From an uncultured Clostridia bacterium (GTDB lineage: Bacteria; Bacillota; Clostridia; TANB77; CAG-508), in assembly GCA_944391015.1 (NCBI GenBank), contig CALXRZ010000004.1, positions 1 through 56,444 on the forward strand: 56,444 nucleotides of DNA, read 5' to 3'. The notes under the pieces are model-generated. The model saw nothing but the letters and a program-made list of their open reading frames with translations. It searched no databases and was not told the DNA's origin. The translations under genes and the position numbers were made by a program. This document shows positions 35,622 through 44,728 of this stretch, one piece after another (within the stretch, counting starts at the first letter, position 1; each line of letters opens with the position of its first letter).

Positions 35622-36905
35622 TTATTTCTTTTTTGCATTTTTTACTATAAAGTCTATTGCTTTTTCTGTTTCTAAGTTTCCTTTTATGTATTCTTTTAAT
35701 TGTTCATTTGCTAATAATTCGTCTTCTTTTCTGCCATATTGTTTTGCCATTTCTTTTATTTTTTCATCAATTTCTTCTGGAGTAGCTTCGATTTTTTCAG
35801 CTTTAACTATAGCTTCTAGTACTAATCTTGATTTTATATTTCTTTCTGCCTGCTCCTTAAAGTTATCTCTTATTTCTGCCTCTGTTTTTCCCATTATTTG
35901 AAGATATTGATTTAGGTTTAATCCTTGATATGATAATCTATTTTCCATATCTTTTATCATATTATCAATTTCTAGTTCTATCATACCATTTGGAATATCT
36001 AATTTTGTATTATCACATACAGCTTTTATAGCCTCTTCCTCTGTTTCATATTTAGCTTTTTCTGTATTTTCTGTATCTAATTTCTCTTTTATACTATTCT
36101 TTAATTCATCTAAAGTGTCAAATTCACTGACATCTTTAGCAAATTCATCATCTATTTTTGGTAATTCTTTTTTCTTTATTTCGTGTAGAGTTACTTTAAA
36201 TACAGCATCTTTTCCTGCTAAATCTTTAGAGAAATAGTCATCTGGGAATTTAACTTTTATGTCTTTAACTTCATCAATTTTCATTCCTATTATTTGGTCT
36301 TCAAATCCTGGTATAAATGTATTGCTTCCTATTTCTAGTTCGTGATTTTCTGCTTTTCCACCTTCGAATTCTACGCCATCTACCGAACCTACAAAGTCTA
36401 TTGTTGTAATATCGCCTTTTTCTACTGGTCTATCTTCTATGCTTACTAGTCTTGAATTTCTTTCTGCCATATGACCTAGTTCGTGTTCTATATCTTTGTC
36501 TGTTGTATTATACTCTATTTTTTTAATTTCTATACCTTTATATTTTCCAAGTTCAACTTCTGGCTTTGTTTCTACTACTGCTGTAAATATCAATTCTTTT
36601 CCTTTTTCCATTTGAACTATATCTATATTAGGTTTGCTTACTGCTTCTATTTTATTCTCTTTTATTGCTTCGTCATATATATCTGGAACTAATTCGTTAA
36701 AAGCGTCTTCATAAAATATAGCTGAACCATATTGTCTTTCTACTAATTGCATTGGTGCTTTTCCTTTTCTAAATCCAGGTATGTTAAAATATTTTGCAGT
36801 TTTAGCATACACCTTTTTCATTGCTTCTTCAAATTTTTCTGCTTCAATGTTAAATGTTAATTTTACTTCGTTTTTGTTTTCGGTACTTTCTACTTTTACG
36901 CTCAT
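35622..36905 (-). CDS. tig: Trigger factor, ribosome-associated chaperone and prolyl isomerase
   Basis: Chaperone (427 aa) that binds nascent chains at the ribosome exit. The ATG at 36905 is preferred, with GAAAGGA about 10 bases upstream; two ATGs just before it are too close to that site. The ribosome-binding domain (1-115) includes FNIPGFRKGKAPMQLVERQYG, the signature loop that docks on L23. An FKBP-type isomerase domain (about 150-235) has ITTIDFVGSVDGVEFEGG and IPGFEDQIIGMK. The C-terminal helical arms follow. Length is normal. It is upstream of clpP and clpX in the classical order. Confidence 0.95.
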   Translation of the reverse strand: MSVKVESTENKNEVKLTFNIEAEKFEEAMKKVYAKTAKYFNIPGFRKGKAPMQLVERQYGSAIFYEDAFNELVPDIYDEAIKENKIEAVSKPNIDIVQMEKGKELIFTAVVETKPEVELGKYKGIEIKKIEYNTTDKDIEHELGHMAERNSRLVSIEDRPVEKGDITTIDFVGSVDGVEFEGGKAENHELEIGSNTFIPGFEDQIIGMKIDEVKDIKVKFPDDYFSKDLAGKDAVFKVTLHEIKKKELPKIDDEFAKDVSEFDTLDELKNSIKEKLDTENTEKAKYETEEEAIKAVCDNTKLDIPNGMIELEIDNMIKDMENRLSYQGLNLNQYLQIMGKTEAEIRDNFKEQAERNIKSRLVLEAIVKAEKIEATPEEIDEKIKEMAKQYGRKEDELLANEQLKEYIKGNLETEKAIDFIVKNAKKK

Positions 36906-37097
36906 TTTTTTCATTCCTTTCAAGTTGTTTTCTATTAAGAATCAACATTATTATATAATAAAAATTTTTTAATAAATATTATAGAATATTGCCATCTCTG
37001 ACAATAAGCTTAATTATTATATCACATTTATTTTATTTTGCAATAGTTTTACACTATTTTTTAGGCTTTTACTACTAGATGAGGGGTTATTTGTTAT

Positions 37098-37415
37098 CTA
37101 AATAGCATTTATTGTACCATTCACAAGCAGATTACTATTCTTATCGGTTACTGTATTGGTCGCAATTTGATTGCTAATTTCGTTATTTGTTGTGTTTGTA
37201 TTTATTGAGTTATTATTTTCTTCACCAGCTTGTACATCTGTTGTTATGTTAAACCAGTTATCTAAGTCATTTGTGGTCGAAGTATATTTGTTGTTACTTT
37301 CCTCCATTAAATTTTTAGTAATGCTTACTCCATACACTAAAATTGCTGTTACTACTGCAACTAATAATATAATTCCTATAAACATTGGGATATTGATTTC
37401 AACATTTCTATTCAT
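37098..37415 (-). CDS. Single-span membrane protein of unknown function
   Basis: I do not recognise a family. The 105-aa product begins with a short polar segment (MNRNVEINIP), a single hydrophobic span at about 11-31, then about 70 residues that are strikingly rich in Asn and Thr (NNNSINTNTTNNEISNQIATNT), predicted to be disordered outside the membrane. There are no Cys or obvious motifs. It starts 17 bases after the metallophosphoesterase gene, so the two are probably co-transcribed. It precedes tig but a 190-base AT-rich gap with a likely promoter lies between. Confidence 0.65.
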   Translation of the reverse strand: MNRNVEINIPMFIGIILLVAVVTAILVYGVSITKNLMEESNNKYTSTTNDLDNWFNITTDVQAGEENNNSINTNTTNNEISNQIATNTVTDKNSNLLVNGTINAI

Positions 37416-37432
37416 TTTTTCTCCTTATATAT

Positions 37433-38137
37433 TTATATCTTAACTAAATCAAACTCCACATAATCTGCACTTATCAATTTATATTCAATTCCTCCGATTT
37501 TTCCCTCTATTGCATCTTTATGTGCTATTCCGTGCAAATGTCCGTAATAGCATTTAGTAATATTATATTTTTCTAGTGTTTTTATAAATTCCGTATTTTT
37601 GTCACATTCTATAACATTTTTACTAATTGGCGGATAATGTAAAAAAGCTATAATTTCCTTATTTTCGCCATATTTTTTTATTCCATCTTGGATGGATAAT
37701 TCTAATCTAGCATTTTCTCTTTTTAGCATTTTGCTATCACATTCTGTATCTAATATGTTCCATCCTCTAGTTCCTACAATTATTTTATTTTCAACAAGAT
37801 AGCTATTATTGTATAAAAAGTTTATATTCTTGAAGCCATTTTCCTTGATAAAGTTATTCATTTTTGATACAGTTGTCCACCAAAAGTCGTGATTTCCTTT
37901 TAATAGTATTTTTGTTCCTGGTAAACTGTTTAAATATTCAAAATCTTTTTTAGTATCTTCTAAATGCATTTCCCAAGAAAAGTCTCCAGGAAGTATTACA
38001 TAGTCTTCAGATCTAACCTTTTTTATCCAATTATTTTTTATTTTTTCAGTATGATTTTCCCAATTAGCTCCAAATATGTTCATTGGTTTATTATGTAAAA
38101 ATGATAAATGTAAATCTGCTATTGCATATATTGACAT
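37433..38137 (-). CDS. Calcineurin-like metallophosphoesterase
   Basis: Cytoplasmic phosphoesterase (234 aa) with a dinuclear metal site. All motifs of the family are present in order: AIADLH near residue 5, LPGDFSWEM near 50, LKGNHDFWW near 80, AFLHYPP near 165 and YYGHLHG near 198. The substrate is unknown; close relatives are simply annotated as metallophosphatases. It is followed by the 105-aa membrane protein and preceded by tsaD with 36 bases between, so tsaD, this gene and the small protein may share a transcript. Confidence 0.88.
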   Translation of the reverse strand: MSIYAIADLHLSFLHNKPMNIFGANWENHTEKIKNNWIKKVRSEDYVILPGDFSWEMHLEDTKKDFEYLNSLPGTKILLKGNHDFWWTTVSKMNNFIKENGFKNINFLYNNSYLVENKIIVGTRGWNILDTECDSKMLKRENARLELSIQDGIKKYGENKEIIAFLHYPPISKNVIECDKNTEFIKTLEKYNITKCYYGHLHGIAHKDAIEGKIGGIEYKLISADYVEFDLVKI

Positions 38138-38173
38138 ATTAACTCCTATTCATAAGATTACAAATACTTATAT

Positions 38174-39166
38174 TTAATTTTGTATTTTTAAATTTGGCAC
38201 AGCATTTAATTCTAAATTAGATACTACGCCTGATATATATCTGTAATATCCTGCTGATGCTATCATAGCAGCATTATCGGTACATAGTATAGGCTCTGGA
38301 TAATATATTTTGTAACCTTTGTTTTGCAAATTTATAAATTCTTGTCTTATATATGAATTTGCAGATACCCCTCCTGCTAAACATATAATATTTGTTCCAA
38401 GCTTTTCAGCTGCTTTTAAGCTATTTTCTACTAATATATCTGTTACATATTTTTCAAAGCTAGCACATAAATCAGCTTTGTTTATTTCTGGGTTTTTGTG
38501 GTGTAAATTTATTATTGCTGTTTTTACTCCACTAAAACTAAAGTCAAGACCTTCCATATGAGTTTTTGGTAATTCTATGGTTGGTTTACCTTCCTTTGCA
38601 AGTTTATCTACTTTTGGTCCTCCAGGATATCCAAGTCCTATAACTCTTGCCACTTTGTCAAATGCTTCTCCTATTGCATCATCTTTTGTCCTACCTATTA
38701 TATTAAATTTATCATAGTCTTGTATATGTACTAGATGCGTATGTCCTCCTGATATTATTAGGCATAGAAAGGGAGGCTTTAATTCCTTGTGTGTAATATA
38801 GTTTGCTGCAATATGTCCCTCTATATGATTAGTTCCTGTTAATGGCTTTTTTAATGCATAGCTTAATCCTTTTGCATAAGATACACCCACTAAAAGAGCT
38901 CCAACTAGCCCCGGTCCATATGTACACGCAATATTATCTATATCATCAAATGTAATTTTAGCTTGTTCTAAAGCCTCTTCTGTTACACCAGAAATAGCCT
39001 CTATATGATTCCTAGAAGCTATTTCTGGTACAACACCGCCAAATTTTTCGTGTATTTTTATTTGTGAATTTATAACATTTGACAAAACCTCTCTACCATT
39101 TTTTACTACTGCTACAGAGGTTTCATCACAACTTGATTCAATTCCTAGTGTAATTATATCTTTCAT
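38174..39166 (-). CDS. tsaD: tRNA threonylcarbamoyladenosine transferase subunit TsaD
   Basis: Kae1/YgjD-type enzyme (330 aa) that, with TsaB and TsaE, moves the threonylcarbamoyl group to A37 of tRNAs reading ANN codons. Seen are [14 protein letters not shown], the metal-binding HIEGH near 110, [37 protein letters not shown], and [15 protein letters not shown]. Length is normal. TsaB and TsaE are not adjacent. It precedes the metallophosphoesterase and follows a site-2 protease gene. Confidence 0.95.
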   Translation of the reverse strand: MKDIITLGIESSCDETSVAVVKNGREVLSNVINSQIKIHEKFGGVVPEIASRNHIEAISGVTEEALEQAKITFDDIDNIACTYGPGLVGALLVGVSYAKGLSYALKKPLTGTNHIEGHIAANYITHKELKPPFLCLIISGGHTHLVHIQDYDKFNIIGRTKDDAIGEAFDKVARVIGLGYPGGPKVDKLAKEGKPTIELPKTHMEGLDFSFSGVKTAIINLHHKNPEINKADLCASFEKYVTDILVENSLKAAEKLGTNIICLAGGVSANSYIRQEFINLQNKGYKIYYPEPILCTDNAAMIASAGYYRYISGVVSNLELNAVPNLKIQN

Positions 39167-39208
39167 TATTTCTCCTTTAGCATTCCTATATTGTATTCCT
39201 TTATTTTT

Positions 39209-39964
39209 TTAAATTATTCCAAACATTTGGAAAAATAAACTTGTTAGTCCATTACTTACTATTAAAATAATTGGTTGTATTATTAAACTTAATATTCCAA
39301 CAATCCACAATGCTATAAATACTATTTCAAATATTTGACTATGTGATTCAATCCAATTTCTAGCATTATATGGTAAAAAACCGCATAATATTTTTGAACC
39401 ATCTAATGGAGGTAATGGAATTAAATTAAATACCCCTAATCCTATATTTATAGATACAATACTTTGTACTACAGTTATAGCAATTCTTAATGCTTCATTT
39501 GTTGAATAAATAAAACCTCCTGCAACATTTACACCTGGTGCAAATTTTATTATTAAACAAAATATAATTTCAAATACTATTGCAAGTAAAAAGTTCATCA
39601 ATGGTCCTGCTGCTGCAACTATTGCTTCTGCTTTAGATAGTGACATATTTCTATTAAAATTTCGTGGATTGATTTCTACTGGTTTACCCCATCCAAAACC
39701 AGCAAATACAAGCATTATTGTACCAAATAAATCTAAATGCTTAAATGGGTTTAAGTTAAGTCTTCCTTGGCTTCTTGGTGTATCATCGCCTAGTTTGTCT
39801 GCTGCAAAAGCGTGTGCAAATTCGTGAAATGTAATTGCTATTAGAACTCCTGGAATGGTAATAATAAAACTAAGCAGTGCTCCTTCTTGCGAAAACAAGT
39901 TAATAAAAGAGCTAAATAGCATTAAAGCTATAATTAAAAATATAAATCTTTTATCTATATACAT
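39209..39964 (-). CDS. Site-2 protease family (M50) membrane metalloprotease
   Basis: Membrane-embedded zinc protease (251 aa) of the short YwhC-like M50 type, with about six spans and no PDZ domain. The zinc motif HEFAHAFAADKLGDDTPR follows span 2, then RLNLNPFKHLDLFGTIMLVFAGFGWGKPVEINPRNF, typical for this subfamily; the third ligand Asp is in NLIPLPPLDGSKIL. Substrates are not known; some relatives act in regulated intramembrane proteolysis. It is the first gene before tsaD with 42 bases between. The 236-base gap upstream (39965-40200) is AT-rich with no clear feature. Confidence 0.9.
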   Translation of the reverse strand: MYIDKRFIFLIIALMLFSSFINLFSQEGALLSFIITIPGVLIAITFHEFAHAFAADKLGDDTPRSQGRLNLNPFKHLDLFGTIMLVFAGFGWGKPVEINPRNFNRNMSLSKAEAIVAAAGPLMNFLLAIVFEIIFCLIIKFAPGVNVAGGFIYSTNEALRIAITVVQSIVSINIGLGVFNLIPLPPLDGSKILCGFLPYNARNWIESHSQIFEIVFIALWIVGILSLIIQPIILIVSNGLTSLFFQMFGII

Positions 39965-40200
39965 AAATCATAATCCTTTTCTAATATAATATTAAAGTAA
40001 TTTCCTACTTTTCCCCTAACTAATTTTTCTCATTTAGTTTCTTGTGAACACTTTTTAAGATTTCATATCTATAACAAATTATTTTTTTATAAAATTCTTT
40101 TCTAATATTTGTTATTGTTTCGAATGTTTTTCAATATTTAAAAACTGCTATTTTAATGCTACTCAATTGAATTTATTAAAACTTATCAATTTTTAATAAA

Positions 40201-40933
40201 TTAGTCAACTTCCTCTGATACTTGTTTTATTGTTGATGTGTAACTTTGTAATTTTTCGTCAAGTCTTTTTTGACATTTTTCAAATACTTTGACTAGTTGT
40301 TCTAAAGTTCCTATCGTTTGTGCCGTATATAAAGCCTCTCTATATTCTTTATTATATTCATCATCAATAGCAATTAAATCAACATTATTCTCTAAACATT
40401 GCCTAAGTATAATAAATCTTCCTATTCTTCCATTGCCGTCTTGAAAAGGGTGTATATGTTCGAAATTTTGATGAAAATCAGCTATAGCATAAATATCCTT
40501 TTTACTTTCTTTCCAATCTTCAAGTAAATTATAAATACTATTATCTACTAAATGTGGTTCACACAATTTTAGATCTGTCTTAGAAAGTCTATTTTCATAT
40601 TTTTTCCATTTTCCAATATTATCTATTTCATCATCTACAGTTCCTCTTTTTAATAATCTATGCCACTGCCATAATAAATATTTATCAAGTGGTTCTTTTA
40701 ATGTATCGATTACATTATCAAATAATTCTAATGAGTTCTTTGTTTCTATTACATCATCTAAAAAATGTTCACCGGTTAACTTTTTTTTGCTCTAAAAGGT
40801 CTATTAAATTTTCTTTGCTAAATGTACTTCCCTCAAGTTTATTTGAATGGTATAAATATTCTATTTTGATTGCATCATATACTGAATTTTTTATTTTTGA
40901 TAATTTTTGCATAGCGTTAATAGATATTTTCAT
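40201..40933 (-). pseudogene. Fic-domain protein, frameshifted by one base
   Basis: The ATG at 40933 (GGAGG 9 bases upstream) opens MKISINAMQKLSKIKNS and HSNKLEGSTFS, the S-x-x-x-E-G inhibitory helix of class II Fic proteins. After about 50 codons the frame fails near the run of eight A at 40781-40788 (T on the plus strand). In the next frame the protein continues through [17 protein letters not shown] and the catalytic motif [13 protein letters not shown] to a stop at 40201. The span of 733 nt is 244 codons plus one base, so one extra base explains everything. Intact Fic enzymes AMPylate or otherwise modify target proteins. From the internal ATG at 40566 a catalytic-motif fragment without the inhibitory helix could still be made. 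Confidence 0.83.
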
Positions 40934-41027
40934 ATAGTTTTCCTCCATTCATATTATTTTTATAAACTTCTCTATGTTAATGTATTTTTCAATGTTTTAA
41001 GTTTTTATTAAACTTTTTCAAATCTCA

Positions 41028-42527
41028 TTAAGCATTATTAAGTGGTTTCATTGTTGGGAAGAATAGTACATCCCTTATAGAAGCAGAATTTGTAAGTAAC
41101 ATTATTAGTCTATCTAGTCCTATTCCCATACCTCCTGTTGGTGGCATTCCAATTTCTAGCGCATTAACAAAGTCTTCATCCATTCCTCCTGCTTCCTCAT
41201 CACCTTTTTCTTTAGCTTCAACTTGTTTTAAAAATCTTTCATATTGGTCTATCGGATCATTTAGTTCTGAATATGCATTTCCATATTCTCTTCCACCAAT
41301 AAATAATTCAAATCTTTCTACTAGTCTTGGATCGTCTTGTTTTCTTTTTGTAAGTGGTGATACTTCTACTGGATAGTCCATTACAAATGTTGGTTGAATT
41401 AGTGTTTCTTCTACAAATGTTTCAAAGAATTCATTTATAATATGTCCTCTTGTATTTTTTATATCTTCAAATTGTACTCCTTTTTCTTTTGCTATATCTT
41501 GTGCTTCTTCATCTGTATTGATTGTATTGAAGTCTACTCCTGTTACTTCTTTTATTGCATCAATCATTGTAATTTTTTTCCACTCTGGTGCCAAATTTAT
41601 TTCTTTATCCTCATATGTAATTGTAGTTGTTCCTAATGTGTTTTGGGCAACAGTTGAAATTAGCTCTTCTGACATTTTCATCATATCATTATAATCTTCA
41701 AAAGCTGAATAAAATTCCATATTTGTAAATTCTGGATTATGTTTAATGTCCATTCCTTCATTTCTAAAATTTTTTCCAATTTCAAATACTTTATCATATC
41801 CACCTACTATTAGTCTTTTTAAATTTAATTCTGGTGCAATTCTTAAATACATTTGTAAATCTAATGTATTATGATGAGTAATAAATGGTCTTGCTGCATC
41901 TCCTGTTGCGACAGTTGTAAGAATTGGTGTTTCTACTTCCATATATCCTTTTTCATTCATAAATCTTCTAATTTCTTTTATTATTTCTGCTCTTTTTACA
42001 AATGTTTCTTTTACTTCTGGGTTCATTATTAAATCTACATATCTTTGTCTATACCTTAAATCAGTATCCTTTAACCCGTGGAATTTTTCTGGAAGTGGTC
42101 TTAATGATTTTGAAAGCAATGTTACTGCTTTGGCGTGAATTGATATTTCTCCAGTTTTGGTTTTAAATACAAAACCTGTAATTCCTATAATATCACCTAT
42201 ATCATATTCTTTAAATTCTTTGTAGCTTTCTTCACCAAGTTCATTTATGCTAACATAGCTTTGTATTTTTCCTTCACTATCTTGAATATGGCAAAAAGAT
42301 GCTTTTCCCATAATTCTTTTAGCCATAAGTCTTCCGGCTACAGTTACATCCTTACCTTCTAGTTCATCATAGTTGTCTTTTACTTGTTTGCTTGTATGTG
42401 TTCTATTAAATTTTGTTATTCTATATGGGTTTTTGCCCTCTTGTTTTAATTTTTCTAATTTATCTCTTCTTACTTTCATTAGTTGGTTTAAATCTAATTC
42501 TTGTTCTTCGTTGTTGTTCTCGTTCAT
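41028..42527 (-). CDS. lysS: Lysyl-tRNA synthetase, class II
   Basis: Class II synthetase (499 aa) charging tRNA-Lys. The ATG at 42527 follows GGAGG by 6 bases. An N-terminal OB-fold anticodon-binding domain (about 55-150) contains [21 protein letters not shown]. The catalytic domain has motif 1 [18 protein letters not shown], motif 2 [20 protein letters not shown] and motif 3 [11 protein letters not shown]. Length matches the family. It stands alone, upstream of the broken Fic gene and downstream of the repeat element copy B. Confidence 0.96.
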   Translation of the reverse strand: MNENNNEEQELDLNQLMKVRRDKLEKLKQEGKNPYRITKFNRTHTSKQVKDNYDELEGKDVTVAGRLMAKRIMGKASFCHIQDSEGKIQSYVSINELGEESYKEFKEYDIGDIIGITGFVFKTKTGEISIHAKAVTLLSKSLRPLPEKFHGLKDTDLRYRQRYVDLIMNPEVKETFVKRAEIIKEIRRFMNEKGYMEVETPILTTVATGDAARPFITHHNTLDLQMYLRIAPELNLKRLIVGGYDKVFEIGKNFRNEGMDIKHNPEFTNMEFYSAFEDYNDMMKMSEELISTVAQNTLGTTTITYEDKEINLAPEWKKITMIDAIKEVTGVDFNTINTDEEAQDIAKEKGVQFEDIKNTRGHIINEFFETFVEETLIQPTFVMDYPVEVSPLTKRKQDDPRLVERFELFIGGREYGNAYSELNDPIDQYERFLKQVEAKEKGDEEAGGMDEDFVNALEIGMPPTGGMGIGLDRLIMLLTNSASIRDVLFFPTMKPLNNA

Positions 42528-42677
42528 AATAACCTCCATTCGAGCTAGTTATTAGCTCTATTTAGCTTTTTTTATTTTTTCTTTTTCTAAGCATTTTGTA
42601 TGCATTTAGTCTATGCGTACGTAAAATATTATATACTATTTTATTTTTTTTGTAAACCAATTATTGGAAAGATTTAG

Positions 42678-42985
42678 AAAAAGTGGATTACATCTTTAAG
42701 TTTTGTACTTTAGATTTTTAAAATGGCTATTTCGGGTTAGAGTAAACTTATAAAAAAGTATTTCAAATATGTCGGTCCAGCTACTTTTTCGCAGAAATTC
42801 TAAAATAATTTTATGGCCCCGTTCCATCAAAGATGAACTCTTTCCATAAAATTATTTTAGAATTTCTAACTCAAAGTACTCTCCATTCCATATTTTCATA
42901 CTTTTTTATAAGCCCACTCTAACCCTATAAATTTATTTGTAAAATTTAAAAGTACAAAACAAAACTTAAAGACGCAATCCACTTT
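42678..42985 (-). terminator. Terminator-like hairpin after recN, split by the small element
   Basis: Arms 42683-42705 and 42960-42982 pair over 23 positions; the two mismatches in DNA become G-U pairs in recN-sense RNA. The distal arm is followed by five U, and the proximal arm starts 7 bases after the recN stop. It has the parts of an intrinsic terminator, but its loop is about 250 bases because copy B of the palindromic element (42735-42924) lies inside. Nothing else is visible in the 460-base gap before lysS. Confidence 0.72.
42735..42924. mobile_element. Small non-autonomous palindromic element, copy B
   Basis: A 190-bp element in the opposite orientation to copy A at 17296-17486. Read on the minus strand it starts GGTTAGAGTGGGCTTAT, continues AATATGGAATGGAGAGT, and ends AGCTGGACCGACATATTTG then AAGTTTACTCTAACC, all nearly identical to copy A. 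The inner hairpin has the same AGAAATTCTA base but different paired bases above it. It has no reading frame. The terminal repeats could be one base longer here (GGGTTAG..CTAACCC). Confidence 0.75.
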
Positions 42986-42989
42986 TGAG

Positions 42990-44612
42990 TTAAGAAGCTT
43001 TTCTTAATTCTTTTGCGTGAGCAATAGAAATTTCTGTGATATCTCCAGAAGAAATTCTAGCAATTTCCTTTACTACTTCCTCTTCGCTTAATCTTTTTAT
43101 TTCTGTATATGTTTTTTCATTTGTTGTTTTTTTGCTAATGTAATAGTTATATTTTCCTTTTGCTGCTATAGAGGCAGAGTGTGTGACTACCATTACTTGA
43201 TGGTTGTTTGATATTGTTTTTAATTTTTCTCCTACTGCTTTTGCAGCTTTTCCACTAATACCAGTATCTATTTCATCAAAAACTAATGTAGATACTTTGT
43301 CCACTTCTGCAAGAACTGTTTTTATTGCAAGCATTACCCTAGACATTTCTCCTCCTGATGCAATTTTGCAAAGCTCTTTTTCTTCCTCGCCTTTATTTGT
43401 GCATATCATAAATTCTACTTTATCTAAGCCGTTTGCATTAAAGTCTTTTATTTTTTCCACTGCTACTCTTAATGTTGCGTTGCTCATTTCTAGGTCCTTT
43501 AATTCTATGTTTATTTTATTTGAAATAATTTTTGCATACTCACATCTTAGCGAGTTCATTTTTGAGCATAGTTCTAGCATTTGTTTTTTTACCTTTTCTT
43601 TTTCTTGCTTTAATTTATCATTTATTTCATCTAAATTTTCTATTTCGTTAATTTCTTGCTCTAATTTTTCTTTGTATTCTAATATTTCTTCTATGCTATT
43701 TCCATATTTTCGTTTTAGTGAAAATATTTCGTCTAATCTTTTTTCTACGTTGTCTCTTTGGTCTTCGTCAAAAAATATATCTTCTTTCATTCCAGATATA
43801 TCCCTTGCAAGTTCTTGTATTTCATAATATATGTTTTTTAATTCTGATAATTTTTCTTCATATACTTCTCCACAGTTAGATATTTTTTCTAAACACCTTA
43901 TTGAATCAGAAACACTTTCTATAGCTTGATTATTTAAGTTTTCATCTATTTCTTCTAAATTTTCTTGTAATTTTTCAGAATTTTTCATTAAGTTATGTTC
44001 TTCAGTTAATTTAATGTCTTCTCCTACTTTTAATTTTGCATTTTTTATTTCTTCTAGTTGATAATTAAGTAAATCTAACTTTCTTTCTTTTTCCTTGTCA
44101 TCTCCATAGTTTTTACTTAATTCTGCATTTATTTCATTATACCTTTTATATAATTTTGAATATTCCTCTTTTAATTCTAATATTTCATTTCCTATAAAGT
44201 CGTCTAAATATGCAATATGTTTATTTGAGTTTAGCAAGTTTTGGTTATCTTGTTGACCGTGTATATCTATAACATTTGCCATAAGTTCTTTTAGTTCATT
44301 TACCGTTACTAAACGTCCATTTACTTTGCACGAATTTCTACCGTTTGTATATACTTCTCTTGATACTATGATATTTCCATCTATGGAATTAGGATTTTCT
44401 GGGCAAAATATGCTTGCTTCTATAAATGAATATTTTTCTCCATTCCTTATCATTTCTTTTGAAAATCTTCCACCTGCAATAACTCCTAATGCACCAATTA
44501 TAAGTGTTTTTCCAGCGCCCGTTTCTCCTGTAAGTACGTTAAGCCCCTCATTAAAATCTATAGATAAGTCTTCTATAATTCCTATATTTTTAATATGTAA
44601 TGTAGATATCAT
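42990..44612 (-). CDS. recN: DNA repair protein RecN
   Basis: SMC-like ATPase (540 aa) recruited early to double-strand breaks. The ATG at 44612 follows AAGGAGG by 7 bases. The N-terminal half-domain holds LNVLTGETGAGKTLIIGAL (Walker A) and DIHGQQDNQNLL; a coiled coil covers about 155-360; the C-terminal half has ASGGEMSRVMLAIK (signature), TLVFDEIDTGISG (Walker B) and VVTHSASIAA. Length is normal. It has a near-consensus promoter with a LexA-like box in the spacer, consistent with SOS control. The stop runs into the element-bearing hairpin. Confidence 0.95.
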   Translation of the reverse strand: MISTLHIKNIGIIEDLSIDFNEGLNVLTGETGAGKTLIIGALGVIAGGRFSKEMIRNGEKYSFIEASIFCPENPNSIDGNIIVSREVYTNGRNSCKVNGRLVTVNELKELMANVIDIHGQQDNQNLLNSNKHIAYLDDFIGNEILELKEEYSKLYKRYNEINAELSKNYGDDKEKERKLDLLNYQLEEIKNAKLKVGEDIKLTEEHNLMKNSEKLQENLEEIDENLNNQAIESVSDSIRCLEKISNCGEVYEEKLSELKNIYYEIQELARDISGMKEDIFFDEDQRDNVEKRLDEIFSLKRKYGNSIEEILEYKEKLEQEINEIENLDEINDKLKQEKEKVKKQMLELCSKMNSLRCEYAKIISNKINIELKDLEMSNATLRVAVEKIKDFNANGLDKVEFMICTNKGEEEKELCKIASGGEMSRVMLAIKTVLAEVDKVSTLVFDEIDTGISGKAAKAVGEKLKTISNNHQVMVVTHSASIAAKGKYNYYISKKTTNEKTYTEIKRLSEEEVVKEIARISSGDITEISIAHAKELRKAS

Positions 44613-44654
44613 AGTTTTCCTCCTTACGAAACATTGTTTGTATTTACGCTCTAT

Positions 44655-44683
44655 ATAATACAACCGTTTGTTCGTTTTGTCAA
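44655..44683 (-). promoter_or_regulatory. recN promoter with LexA-like box
   Basis: On the minus strand TTGACA (44678-44683) and TATTAT (44655-44660) are exactly 17 bases apart. The spacer holds CGAACAAACGGTTG (44661-44674), matching 12 of 14 positions of the Gram-positive LexA consensus CGAACRNRYGTTYC. A repressor bound there would block RNA polymerase, as expected for an SOS gene. Confidence 0.6.
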
Positions 44684-44694
44684 GTGTTTTTTAT

Positions 44695-44728
44695 AAAAAA
44701 TAGGAAATAGTTTAATCCTATTTCCTAT
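44695..44728 (-). terminator. Intrinsic terminator overlapping the stop of the 778-aa protein gene
   Basis: ATAGGAAATAG (44700-44710) pairs perfectly with 44718-44728 across a 7-base loop, followed by six U in minus-strand RNA. The stop codon is inside the 5' arm. Confidence 0.82.
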
